13,374 nucleotides of DNA from Streptosporangiaceae bacterium (GCA_030041195.1 JASHOI010000783.1:1-13374), one strand, 5' to 3'; numbered from the stretch's first letter, positions 1 through 7,477 are shown. Notes: generated by a model from the letters alone, not told the origin. A program made the numbers and translations.

Positions 1-725
1 GACGCGGCGCGGCGGTGCGGCGGCGCGGCGTCGCGCCGGACGATGCCTGACGGGGGCCAGCGCCTGCGCACGGCGGTTTGCTCCCGCTCGGCCGGTCCCC
101 GGAACGCGGCGACGAGGCGCGCGACCAGGGTGGCCAGGAACACCTGGCCGGACAGCGCCTCGATGACGGCGACGGCCCGCCCGCCGTTCCCGGCCGCGGT
201 GAAGTCTCCGTAGCCGAGGGTGGTGAGCGTGGTGAAGCTGAAGTACTGGAACGTCTGGGTGCTGGCCGGCTGGCGGTCGGCGAAAAACGGGGCCGCGTCG
301 AGGTGATCGATGGCCGCGTAGAAGGCGGCGAACATCAGGCCGACGATCAGGTAGGCGCTCAGCGCGCCGTAGATGCTCTGCAGCGTGACCGTGGGTCTGG
401 CCAGCACGCGGCGCACGATAAAGACGGCGGCGAGCAGCAGGATCAGCCCGTTCCAGATCTCGGCGATCCCGGTCCCGGCGCCGGGGCTGGTCACCGCGGC
501 CACCCCGGCCGCCAGCGATCCGGCCAGCGTGGCGGCACCGAGCAGTATGGTCCAGCGGCGGCTCAGTGGCGAGTTGCGGAGCCCGAGCAGCAGCACGGCG
601 GCGAACAGCGCGATCGACAGCCGTTCGGCCAGCCTGCTCGAGGTGAAGGCGATCAGAAGGTACGTCGAAATCAGCAGAAGCAGCAGCACGCCATAGCGCC
701 CGGCCGGTCCAGCCGGGGCCGCCAT
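1..725 (-). CDS. Potassium-channel-like membrane protein (ion channel 2 family), C-terminus cut by window edge
   Basis: Reading the minus strand from ATG at 725, the frame stays open to the left edge, giving at least 241 residues. The protein is hydrophobic, with probable membrane segments near residues 13-29, 34-48, 58-78, 88-104 and 118-138. A pore loop follows, with the selectivity-filter motif TTLGYGDF (GYGD at 171-174), then a last membrane segment near 182-205 and a basic, arginine-rich tail. TxGYGD is the hallmark of K+-selective channels, so passive K+ flux across the cytoplasmic membrane is the likely role; gating is unknown. The start lies 18 nt after the stop of the DUF1269 gene, so the two are probably co-transcribed. 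The ribosome site is weak. The tail may continue beyond the window; no regulatory RCK domain is visible in the part present. Confidence 0.85.
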   Translation of the reverse strand, partial: MAAPAGPAGRYGVLLLLLISTYLLIAFTSSRLAERLSIALFAAVLLLGLRNSPLSRRWTILLGAATLAGSLAAGVAAVTSPGAGTGIAEIWNGLILLLAAVFIVRRVLARPTVTLQSIYGALSAYLIVGLMFAAFYAAIDHLDAAPFFADRQPASTQTFQYFSFTTLTTLGYGDFTAAGNGGRAVAVIEALSGQVFLATLVARLVAAFRGPAEREQTAVRRRWPPSGIVRRDAAPPHRRAA

Positions 726-743
726 AGCGTGCTGCCGTTCGCG

Positions 744-1238
744 TTACGCGGCGCTGGTGCCGTGCAGGGCTTCCTGGAGTTCCTTCTCGCCGTCCTTGGA
801 CAGCGAGGTCTTCAGAACGGTGCCACCGTACTTCTTCATCGCATCGATGGCCTTGTCGGGCGTGACCTTCTCGACCATCAGGAACAGCGCGGAGGTCCCG
901 GGCTGGATCATTCCGCGTACCTGATCCTCGAACTCGCGGTCGATGCCGGTCTTGGTGACCTTGCCCATGAGAGCGCCGAGCCCGGCGCCCACGGCCATGC
1001 CGAACACCGGGATGAAGAACAGCAGGCCGAACAGCAGGCCCCAGAACATCCCCCAGGTCGCCCCGCCGCCGACCGCATGGTGGCTGGTGTGAACGTGATA
1101 CCGGCCGTCCTTGTCCCGCACGATCGAGGCGATCGCGTCCGGCTCGATGATGAGATCTCGTGCCAGACGCCGTGCCTCGTCGGCTGCCTCGTCGGCGGTG
1201 GCCTCATCGGGATATCCGATGGCGATCAGATCAGCCAT
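744..1238 (-). CDS. DUF1269 family membrane protein
   Basis: 164 residues from ATG at 1238; I chose this start because a strong purine-rich ribosome site (AAGGAGAAGAGGA) sits just upstream. A frame extending to 1289 exists but looks non-coding there. The N-terminus (MADLIAIGYPDEATADEA) is a soluble alpha/beta segment with RDKDGRYHVHTS at about 41-52. It is followed by a glycine-rich hydrophobic stretch (about 57-92, with GLLFGLLFFIPVFGMAVGAG) and a C-terminal soluble part with MVEKVTPDKAI and YGGTVLKTSLS. This is the classic DUF1269 layout. The family's function is not established; these proteins are small, glycine-zipper-like membrane proteins often found near stress genes. It is the first gene of a probable two-gene unit with the K+ channel-like gene. 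Confidence 0.88.
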   Translation of the reverse strand: MADLIAIGYPDEATADEAADEARRLARDLIIEPDAIASIVRDKDGRYHVHTSHHAVGGGATWGMFWGLLFGLLFFIPVFGMAVGAGLGALMGKVTKTGIDREFEDQVRGMIQPGTSALFLMVEKVTPDKAIDAMKKYGGTVLKTSLSKDGEKELQEALHGTSAA

Positions 1239-1508
1239 AGCGTCCTCTTCTCCTTCTGCTGGTGCTGAGGGGTGCGCCCAGTCCACCAAGTCCGGAATGG
1301 TCCTGCCCCACCTGCCGCGGGTGATATTGCGATAGCGGCGCTGGGTGACCCGCAGTTACGGATTGATGAAACTTCGTCACGCAGAGTCGCCATGCAGCGC
1401 GGCTCGACGGTTCTGGCCTGGTGCAGCGGATAAATCAGACTGAAATGTCCTGCGGAAACGGTTTGCCGTTCCTAGCCTCGTTTGGGTGTTCTCATTAAGG
1501 TGGAAAGA
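1239..1508. promoter_or_regulatory. Divergent intergenic region between DUF1269 and LAL-1
   Basis: This 270-nt gap must hold promoters for both flanking genes. Two same-strand GGGTGA hexamers lie at 1319-1324 and 1343-1348, 24 bp apart; these match the half-site of the paired operators at 3835-3876 and 7417-7457. An imperfect dyad, GGAAACGG-TTT-GCCGTTCC (1454-1472, one extra base in the left arm), sits close to the LAL-1 start. An A+T-rich GATAAAT at 1429-1435 could be a -10 element but has no convincing -35 partner. Regulatory use of any of these is inference. Confidence 0.4.
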
Positions 1509-3863
1509 GTGCCCCGCGACAGTGGCCTCGCAACAGGTGAGCGGCCCGAACGACATCTGGGCGCTGTCCCCGTGGTGCCGCGTGCCCGCATAGGGCTCGA
1601 CGTGCCCATCGAGACCAAGCTGCATGCCCCGAAGGTGCGAGCGGAGTGGGTGGAGCGGCCCAGGCTCACCGAGTACCTGGCTCGCGCTGTGGCCCGGCTG
1701 GTGCTTGTCGACGCCCCGGCCGGCTTCGGCAAGACAACGCTCGTGGCGCAGTGGCGCTCCAGTTCGGCCGAACGCAGGTCGTTCGCCTGGGTCTCGCTCG
1801 ATCGCGCCGACGATGATCCCAGCCGACTGTGGTGGTACATCACCGGGGCCCTGCAGAGAGCGTGCCCGGAGTTCAACGGCGAACCGATCCTCAACGAGCT
1901 TCGGGTACCGGCCCCGGACGTCACCGGAATGGTGCTGCCGCTTCTTGCCAACGCGCTGGCCGCTCTCCCAACTCCCATTGTGCTGGTGCTGGACGATTTC
2001 CACATCATCAAGGAGCGCAGCTGCCACGACCAGATTGCGTTCCTGCTGCTGCATCTGCCGCCGTCCGCGCAGATCGTGCTCATCACCAGGGTTGACCCGC
2101 CGCTGCCGCTGGCGCGCATGCGGGCCTCCGGGGAGATGGTCGAGATCCGGGCACGCGAGCTGCGCTTCGGCCCGGACGAGGGAGCCGCGCTCGTGCATTC
2201 GGTGTCCAGCGCCCGGCTCAGTGAGGCCGACCTGGCCGATCTGATGGAGCGCACCGAGGGCTGGCCGGCCGGCATGTACCTGGCGGCGCTCTCCCTTCGC
2301 AGCCACCCTTCGCCGCACGAGTTCGTTCGCGAGTTCACCGGCGATAACCGGTTTATCGTTGATTTTCTTGCCGACGAGGTGCTCAGCCGCCAGCCAGGTG
2401 ACATCCAGCAGTTTCTCGCGCGGACTTCCATTCTCACCCGGTTGTGCGCCCCATTGTGCGACGCCGTCACCGGCTCGGCCAATGCCGTGGAAATCATCGA
2501 GATCCTCGAGCGGGAGAACCTCTTCCTGATACCGCTGGACGACAACCGGCAGTGGTACCGGTATCACCATTTGTTCGCCCAGCTGCTGCGCAACCAGCTC
2601 TCCCTCACCGAGCCCGGTATCGTGCGCGCCCTGCACCAGCGGGCGAGCGCCTGGCATCAGCAGTCGGGTTCGACCGAGGAGGCGATTAACCACTCGCTGG
2701 CGGCCGATGACGTCGGTACCGCGGTCGATCTCATCACCCGCCATTGGCTCGCCTACGTCACCATCGGCCGAACGGCGACGGTCCGCGCATGGATGCGCCT
2801 GCTCGGCGACGACCGGATTGCCGCCAACCCGGTTGCGGCGCACTGCGCGGCGTGGGCGGCGGCGCTGACCGGCGACAGGGAAACCGTGCGCCGCTGGCTC
2901 CCGGTTATCGAATCCGGTCATCACGACGGGCCGCTGCCCGATCGACTGCACTCGCTACAGTCCTCGGCGGCAATGCTGCGCGGTGTCTTCGGATTCGACG
3001 GCCTCGTAGTCATGCATGAATCGGCCGTCACGGCCGTAGAGCTGGAAACCGACCCGACCACGCCCTACTACGCGCTGGCCAGGGCGGCGCTCGGCTACAG
3101 CCTCTTCCTCACCGGCGATTCCGCGGCTGCCGCCAGGCCGTTCGAGGAGGCGGTGCAGAGCAGGGCCGACCTTCCGATCATCGCCATGTACGCCCTCGCC
3201 GGGGCGGCCATGGTCGCGGTCGATCTGGGCAGGCTGTCCAAGGCGGAAGAACTCGCGCGCGAAGCCTGCGAGCTGGCCGCGCGTAGCGATCTCGCGAAAG
3301 CACCGCACAGCTCCCGAGCCCACGTTGCGCTGGGCGCGGTCCTTGCCGCGCGCGGGCGGCTGGACGAGGCCCGCACCGAGCTTGAGCGATCCTTTCAGAC
3401 CCGTGGCTCGATCGGGCTGAGCCCATGGCCCGACGTTGAAGCCGGGCTCCTGCTGGGCAGCGTGCTCGTCGACCTTGGCGAGCGGCCGGGCGCAGCCGAA
3501 CTGGCGGATGAGGTCAGGGCCGTGCTTGCTGTGCTCCCGGACGGCACGGAGGCGCTGCAAGCCAAGCTCATGGAGCTTGACCGGCGGATCGCGGGACGCC
3601 CTCGCATGACCTCGCTCGCGGAACCACTCACCGACCGCGAGGTGGCTGTGCTGCGACTGCTCGGCGGCTCGCTTTCGCTTCGCGAGATCGGGCAGGAGCT
3701 GTACGTCTCCGCCAACACCGTCAAGACCCACACCCAAGCGATCTATCGCAAGCTCGGCGTTTCCACCAGGCAGGACGCCGTTGAGCAGGGCAAGCAGATG
3801 GGGATCTTATGCGCGCCCGCTCCGGGGAGTCAGGTCACCCGGGTGAACACGCCCGAAGGGTGA
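1509..3863 (+). CDS. LAL-1: MalT-like LuxR-family transcriptional regulator with N-terminal STAND ATPase domain
   Basis: 784 residues from GTG at 1509, preceded by AAGGTGG about 5 nt upstream; a TTG at 1482 in the same frame lacks such a site. Walker A is APAGFGKTT (69-77) and Walker B is VLVLDDFH (158-165). The conserved MalT-family boxes EGWPAGMYLA (from 250) and WYRYHHLF (from 349) follow. A long helical, TPR-like region covers about 380-700, and a LuxR-type helix-turn-helix lies at about 707-770 (LTDREVAVLRLL ... SANTVKTH ... IYRKLGV). The size and order match the large ATP-binding LuxR regulators, which couple an inducer and ATP to DNA binding. The ligand cannot be read from sequence. 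A small protein and a CMD-fold protein lie downstream on the same strand. The stop codon lies inside an inverted repeat that I read as an operator. Confidence 0.93.
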   Translation: MPRDSGLATGERPERHLGAVPVVPRARIGLDVPIETKLHAPKVRAEWVERPRLTEYLARAVARLVLVDAPAGFGKTTLVAQWRSSSAERRSFAWVSLDRADDDPSRLWWYITGALQRACPEFNGEPILNELRVPAPDVTGMVLPLLANALAALPTPIVLVLDDFHIIKERSCHDQIAFLLLHLPPSAQIVLITRVDPPLPLARMRASGEMVEIRARELRFGPDEGAALVHSVSSARLSEADLADLMERTEGWPAGMYLAALSLRSHPSPHEFVREFTGDNRFIVDFLADEVLSRQPGDIQQFLARTSILTRLCAPLCDAVTGSANAVEIIEILERENLFLIPLDDNRQWYRYHHLFAQLLRNQLSLTEPGIVRALHQRASAWHQQSGSTEEAINHSLAADDVGTAVDLITRHWLAYVTIGRTATVRAWMRLLGDDRIAANPVAAHCAAWAAALTGDRETVRRWLPVIESGHHDGPLPDRLHSLQSSAAMLRGVFGFDGLVVMHESAVTAVELETDPTTPYYALARAALGYSLFLTGDSAAAARPFEEAVQSRADLPIIAMYALAGAAMVAVDLGRLSKAEELAREACELAARSDLAKAPHSSRAHVALGAVLAARGRLDEARTELERSFQTRGSIGLSPWPDVEAGLLLGSVLVDLGERPGAAELADEVRAVLAVLPDGTEALQAKLMELDRRIAGRPRMTSLAEPLTDREVAVLRLLGGSLSLREIGQELYVSANTVKTHTQAIYRKLGVSTRQDAVEQGKQMGILCAPAPGSQVTRVNTPEG

Positions 3864-3877
3864 GAGTTTCTCACCCT
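3835..3877. promoter_or_regulatory. Compound palindromic operator, copy 1 (four GGGTGA/TCACCC half-sites)
   Basis: The sequence shows a perfect 12-bp palindrome TCACCCGGGTGA (3835-3846), an 11-nt spacer, then GGGTGA-GAGTTTC-TCACCC (3858-3876). The second element sits in a longer perfect repeat, AGGGTGAGA/TCTCACCCT, with a 3-nt loop (3857-3877). The same arrangement recurs inverted at 7417-7457. The LAL-1 stop codon (3861-3863) is within it. A TGTAAC (3895-3900) 18 nt downstream could be a -10 element for the gene at 3971, which would place the proximal element near -40, as for a LuxR-type activator; this is inference. An alternative reading of 3857-3877 alone is a terminator hairpin, but the following T-run is short (GGTTTTGC). 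Confidence 0.6.
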
Positions 3878-3970
3878 GGTTTTGCGTACAAAGGTGTAAC
3901 GTCCTCCGCTTGGGCAAGTGGAGGCATCGCGCCGGATGCCCAGCCCTCGCAACCGGAGGAAAGCCCAGAC

Positions 3971-4231
3971 ATGACCGTGTCCGTCGGCTCCCGCAGCCGA
4001 TACAGAATCATCCTCAGGGGTGAATGCAAGCACTTGCTGACCGGGCTGCTCGATGAATTGCAGGTTGAGCCGGGCCACGGCTGGACATGCGTCATCGCCT
4101 CGGTGCGGGATGAGTCGGAGCTCTATGGGCTGCTGGAACGGTTCCAGGAATTCGCGCTGCACGTTGTCAGCCTCAATGAGCTGGGTGCGGATGTGCTCCG
4201 ACCGCGCACGGCGCTGGGCGCCGCCCGATGA
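3971..4231 (+). CDS. Small alpha/beta protein A, paralogue of protein B at 7592
   Basis: 86 residues from ATG at 3971, with GGAGGA at 3955-3960 as ribosome site. I do not know a named family. The predicted pattern is strand-helix-strand-helix-strand: YRIILRG, HLLTGLLDEL, TCVIASVRD, ESELYGLLERFQEF, LHVVSLNEL. It aligns without gaps to protein B over 61 residues, with 17 identities by my count, including Y, I and G in the first strand and the shared RD....L.GLL.R.Q.F block. It has no membrane segment or signal peptide and only two cysteines. The stop overlaps the start of the next gene (ATGA), so the two are translationally coupled. A similar small protein near each LAL regulator suggests a partner or sensor role, which is inference only. 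Confidence 0.82.
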   Translation: MTVSVGSRSRYRIILRGECKHLLTGLLDELQVEPGHGWTCVIASVRDESELYGLLERFQEFALHVVSLNELGADVLRPRTALGAAR

Positions 4232-4602
4232 GCGGTCCGGCCGACAGAGGAGGCCTTGCGGAATGGCTAGCCGGTGTCGCCGCCGGCGATCCGGCCATCT
4301 TGTCCGCCGCGACCTGCCCGGAGGATGACAACATCGAGAAGTCCAGGCTTGACGTCAGGACACATGCGATGGTCTGCCTGGCTGCGATGGTGGTGGGAGG
4401 GGATGGCGAAACAACCTACGATCAGTACGTTGCGACGGCGATCGACCACGGGGTCACCTCCGATGAGATCGCCGGCGTGCTTGTGGCCCTGCTTCCCATT
4501 GCGGGCGCTGCCCGCGTCACCGTTGCCGCCGCCTCCATCCGCGCGGCGATCGAGCGTCTAGCCGGCGATGTTCCGGCGGGACCGACGACCAAGTCGGCAT
4601 GA
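4228..4602 (+). CDS. Carboxymuconolactone decarboxylase-fold (AhpD-like) protein lacking the CxxC pair
   Basis: 124 residues, ATG overlapping the previous stop. The core SRLDVRTHAMVCLAAMVVGG (about 39-58) followed by YDQYVATAIDHGVTSDEIAGVLVALLPIAG (64-93) matches the actinobacterial CMD family: an RTH segment, an alternating small-residue helix, then the AxxxGVTxDEI...L segment. CMD/AhpD enzymes usually act on peroxides through a CxxC thiol pair or decarboxylate lactones. Here only C30 and C50 are present and they are far apart, so thiol peroxidase chemistry is unlikely. It may be a binding or scaffold member, or have another activity. It appears to be the last gene of the LAL-1 group, ending 5 bp from the convergent LAL-2 stop. 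Confidence 0.8.
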   Translation: MSGPADRGGLAEWLAGVAAGDPAILSAATCPEDDNIEKSRLDVRTHAMVCLAAMVVGGDGETTYDQYVATAIDHGVTSDEIAGVLVALLPIAGAARVTVAAASIRAAIERLAGDVPAGPTTKSA

Positions 4603-4607
4603 CCCGG

Positions 4608-7307
4608 CTACAGCAAGCCGAACTGCCTGGCCCGGCGCACCGCCTCACCACGATGTCCCACGGAGAGCTTGCGGTAAATGCTCTTGAGATGAGTCTTGAC
4701 CGTGTTCACCGAGATATACATCTGCGAAGCGATCTCGGCGGTGCTCTCCATCGCCGATACGTGCTCGAGCACCTCCCGCTCGCGCTCGCTCAGCGCCTCC
4801 ACGATCAGCGGCAGATCCTGCCCGGCACCCGGCGGCCTCACCTCGGCCAGCTTGGGATCGATCAGATCAGGCTCCAGCAGGCGATGGTACGCCTGGGCCA
4901 GTTCCGGCTCCCGCCGCAAGACCGGCCGTAGCCACCCTCCCTCCATCGCGAACTGCAGGCGGAACTGCTCGCGCTCGCTGAGCCGCAGCGCCCGCTCGAG
5001 CGACCGACGCCCGCGAGATCGATCCCCGCTTTCGTAGCTGAGCTGCGCATCGAGCAGGCAGGCCGCCAGCAGGACGTCATCGGAGGCCTGCTCGCCGGGC
5101 GACGCGCCGGCGAGCGCGTTCCTCGCGGCCGCCGGGTCTTCGCTCAGCAGGGCGTGCGCCATCGCGACCGCCGCGTCCAGCGAAGAATCCGGACCGGCCT
5201 GCCCGGCCAGGTCGATGGCTGACCGAGGGTCAGCGATCGCGAGGCAGGCCTGCGAGTGCAGCACCGTCAGCCGGTGCTCCATCCAGGCCGGGGGTGTCCA
5301 GCCCAGCCTGGCGTGATCAATGATCTCCAGTGCCGCCCGGCCGTGGCCCTCGGCCAGGCTATGCCTCGCCGCAACGAGGTGGGCGGCGGTGCCGATCAGC
5401 TTGTCGGGCCTGGTGCGGAGGGCGTCGAGCGCCCGCTTCAGCCACCGCCGCGCGCGGGAGATCTCATTGCGTTCCAGGTAAACGGACGCAAGCGCCACCT
5501 CCGCTGCCTGGCTCGCCGGGCCGCCAGGGCGATCCGCACTTTCGTCCTCATCCAGTCTCCCCGTCACGTCTGCGGCAAGCTCGGCCGCGTGGCTGAGCCG
5601 TCCCCGCAGCGTCTCGATCAGGGCGAGATGGCCGAGGCAGTCGGCTCGCTCGCGCTCCGGGGCGCTCTCGGTGGCCACGCCGGCCTCGAAGATGGCCGAT
5701 GCCTCGTCGAAATGGCCGGACCAGAACTCGATGACCCCTCGTCCGGCCAGCACCCGCGCCTCGATCCAGGGATGGCGTACCAGCTGATCGTGGGGGATGA
5801 ATTCGAGCAGGACCCGCGCCTCCTCGACCGCGGCCGCCGCCGCGTCGAGATCCCCGGTGCGGCGGGACAGGGCGAGCCTGATCATCGAGGCGGCCAGCCG
5901 CGACGGGAGCTCGTCTCCGGCTGGAAGCTGCCCCAGCATGTCTTCTGCCGCGGTGAGGAAGGTCTCGCTGGCGGTGTCCTGGGCGCGAGTGAAGTCGATC
6001 GCCGCCGCGATCAGCAGCGGCTGCGGCTCGGCCCACCTCGTGCGCCGCGGCATCTGCCGGAATCCCCCGGCCAGCGGCTCATTGCCCGGAGGGTCGATGA
6101 GCTGGTCGATGGCAAACTCGTCCAGAACCGCCCGGGCGGCGAACTGCCAGTCGCCCGCCGCGCCCGCGTGCCGGACCGCCTCGGTCAGGAACCCGTTCCG
6201 CCGGTACCACACAGCCGCGCGCAGATGGAGGTCAGCCACCTGGTCCGGGTGCTCACGCCGCAGCTTCAGACGGAGCACCGCGGCGAACAGCGAGTGGTAG
6301 CGGTACCAGCCGCTGTCGTCCCGCTGAACCAGCGCATTGGCCCGCGCCAGATCGGCGAGCAACACCGGGGCCGGACCCGCTCCGGTCAGCTCGGCCGCAA
6401 CGTTCTCGTTGATCCGGTCCAGGATGCTGGTCCGCAGCAGGAAGTCCCTGATCTGGGCGGGCTGGGCGTCGAGGACCTCGTCCACGAGGTAACCCGACAC
6501 GGCGCTGTCCTCGGCGATCAGCCCCTTGACGAACTGATCAGGGTCGTAATGCCCGTCCATCGAGATCGCCGCGAGGCGCATAACAGCCGCCCAGCCCTCG
6601 GCCCGCCTGGTGAGAGATTCCAGCGAATCTGCCGAGAGCGTCACGCCGTGCTGCGCCATCAGCAGCCGTGCCTCGGCAACCGTGAACGCCAGATCCCTGG
6701 CCCGGATCTCGGTGAGCTCCCCGTTGAGCCGGTACCGGTGCAGCGGCAGCAGCGGGTCTATCCGTGACGCCGCGACCAGGCGCAGCCCGGGTCCGGCGTG
6801 CCGCAGCACGTACGCCAGCCCGTCCGTCACCTTGGGTGCGCTGAGCAGGTGCACGTCGTCGAGAACCAGCGTGACCGGCGGATCCTGCGCCGCCATCAGT
6901 GAGGCGAACCGGAGCAGGAACTCATGATCGAGTGCATACCTTCGTACCGTGGCAGACAAGACCCGAGGGATCGGAACACCGGTGTGCCGCAGCGCCGCCA
7001 GAACGTAGGACCAGAACGCCCTCGGCCGGTTGTCGTAATCGTCGATGGTCACCCACGCGATGGGGCCCGCCGACGCGTTGCCCGACGCCCACAGCGCGAG
7101 GGCCATCGTCTTGCCCGCACCGGGCGGGCCGGTGACCGTGGTAACGGAGGTCCGGGTGCCCTCGGCGATCAGCCTGTCGAGGCGCGGACGCGAGACGAGC
7201 CAGCGTGGCACGCCCGGCACAGTGATCTTGGACGTCAGTAGCGGATCGCCAGCCACCGTCTGACGTGCGGTACTGGTCGGAGCGGGCATGCCCGCGCTCG
7301 TCACCAC
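4608..7307 (-). CDS. LAL-2: second MalT-like LuxR-family ATPase regulator
   Basis: 899 residues from GTG at 7307, with AAGGTGA about 6 nt upstream; GTG at 7304 and ATG at 7289 are alternatives. Walker A is GPPGAGKTM (60-68) and Walker B is VTLVLDDVH (145-153). The family boxes are EGWAAVMRLA (from 237) and WYRYHSLF (from 334). A long alanine- and leucine-rich helical repeat region follows, then a LuxR helix-turn-helix at about 839-899 (LSEREREVL ... SVNTVKTH ... IYRKLSV). It has the same architecture as LAL-1 and a near-identical recognition helix, but is longer in the helical sensor region, so it probably reads a different signal. It is convergent with the CMD gene and divergent from small protein B. 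The intergenic region ahead of it holds the second compound operator. Confidence 0.93.
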   Translation of the reverse strand: MVTSAGMPAPTSTARQTVAGDPLLTSKITVPGVPRWLVSRPRLDRLIAEGTRTSVTTVTGPPGAGKTMALALWASGNASAGPIAWVTIDDYDNRPRAFWSYVLAALRHTGVPIPRVLSATVRRYALDHEFLLRFASLMAAQDPPVTLVLDDVHLLSAPKVTDGLAYVLRHAGPGLRLVAASRIDPLLPLHRYRLNGELTEIRARDLAFTVAEARLLMAQHGVTLSADSLESLTRRAEGWAAVMRLAAISMDGHYDPDQFVKGLIAEDSAVSGYLVDEVLDAQPAQIRDFLLRTSILDRINENVAAELTGAGPAPVLLADLARANALVQRDDSGWYRYHSLFAAVLRLKLRREHPDQVADLHLRAAVWYRRNGFLTEAVRHAGAAGDWQFAARAVLDEFAIDQLIDPPGNEPLAGGFRQMPRRTRWAEPQPLLIAAAIDFTRAQDTASETFLTAAEDMLGQLPAGDELPSRLAASMIRLALSRRTGDLDAAAAAVEEARVLLEFIPHDQLVRHPWIEARVLAGRGVIEFWSGHFDEASAIFEAGVATESAPERERADCLGHLALIETLRGRLSHAAELAADVTGRLDEDESADRPGGPASQAAEVALASVYLERNEISRARRWLKRALDALRTRPDKLIGTAAHLVAARHSLAEGHGRAALEIIDHARLGWTPPAWMEHRLTVLHSQACLAIADPRSAIDLAGQAGPDSSLDAAVAMAHALLSEDPAAARNALAGASPGEQASDDVLLAACLLDAQLSYESGDRSRGRRSLERALRLSEREQFRLQFAMEGGWLRPVLRREPELAQAYHRLLEPDLIDPKLAEVRPPGAGQDLPLIVEALSEREREVLEHVSAMESTAEIASQMYISVNTVKTHLKSIYRKLSVGHRGEAVRRARQFGLL

Positions 7308-7416
7308 GTGGTCTCACCTTCCCGGATAGGCGACCATTGATTGCCAGCGCCGCGTCGCAGCCAGGCGGCACAGCGCGGGCTAGCTCCCCGCCCCACAGTG
7401 GTTCTCGCACGGATAC

Positions 7417-7457
7417 GGGTGACCGGTCATCACCCTCCCCCGATCTCACCAGGGTGA
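7417..7457. promoter_or_regulatory. Compound palindromic operator, copy 2 (inverted relative to copy 1)
   Basis: GGGTGA-CCGGTCA-TCACCC (7417-7435) is followed after 10 nt by TCACCA-GGGTGA (7446-7457). Read on the minus strand, the order is back-to-back pair, 10-nt spacer, GGGTGA-N7-TCACCC, which matches copy 1 at 3835-3876 except for one base in one half-site and one base in the spacer. The pair centres are 25.5 bp apart here and 26.5 bp apart in copy 1. A 10-bp perfect palindrome TGACCGGTCA (7420-7429) is nested in the first element. About 109 nt separate it from the LAL-2 start and about 134 nt from the protein B start. It probably binds LAL-1, LAL-2 or both. Confidence 0.6.
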
Positions 7458-7477
7458 TCGGCCATCTCGGATCGGCC
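7456..7477 (+). repeat. Two direct GATCGGCC octamers, 14-bp period
   Basis: GATCGGCC occurs at 7456-7463 and 7470-7477, directly beside operator copy 2. The first copy overlaps its last half-site by two bases. The spacing is more than one helical turn. It may be part of a binding site or a chance duplication in GC-rich DNA. Confidence 0.35.

Noticed and set aside
78..1268. 396-codon open frame on the plus strand over the channel and DUF1269 genes
   Set aside because: The minus strand carries the selectivity-filter motif and the DUF1269 signature; the plus-strand product is low-complexity and spans two real genes and their gap.
1377..2951. Long open frame on the minus strand opposite LAL-1 (524 codons)
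   Set aside because: It lies antisense to a clearly homologous regulator; its product is rich in R, G, H and Q with no domain. Long antisense frames are expected in GC-rich coding DNA.
3857..3877. Perfect hairpin as a simple intrinsic terminator of LAL-1
   Set aside because: Not fully excluded, but the U-tract is short and the arms reproduce the half-sites and N7 spacing found in the divergent region at 7417-7435, where a terminator makes no sense.
5256..6767. Long open frame on the plus strand opposite LAL-2 (503 codons)
   Set aside because: Antisense shadow of LAL-2 with low-complexity R/G/P/Q composition and no recognisable motif.
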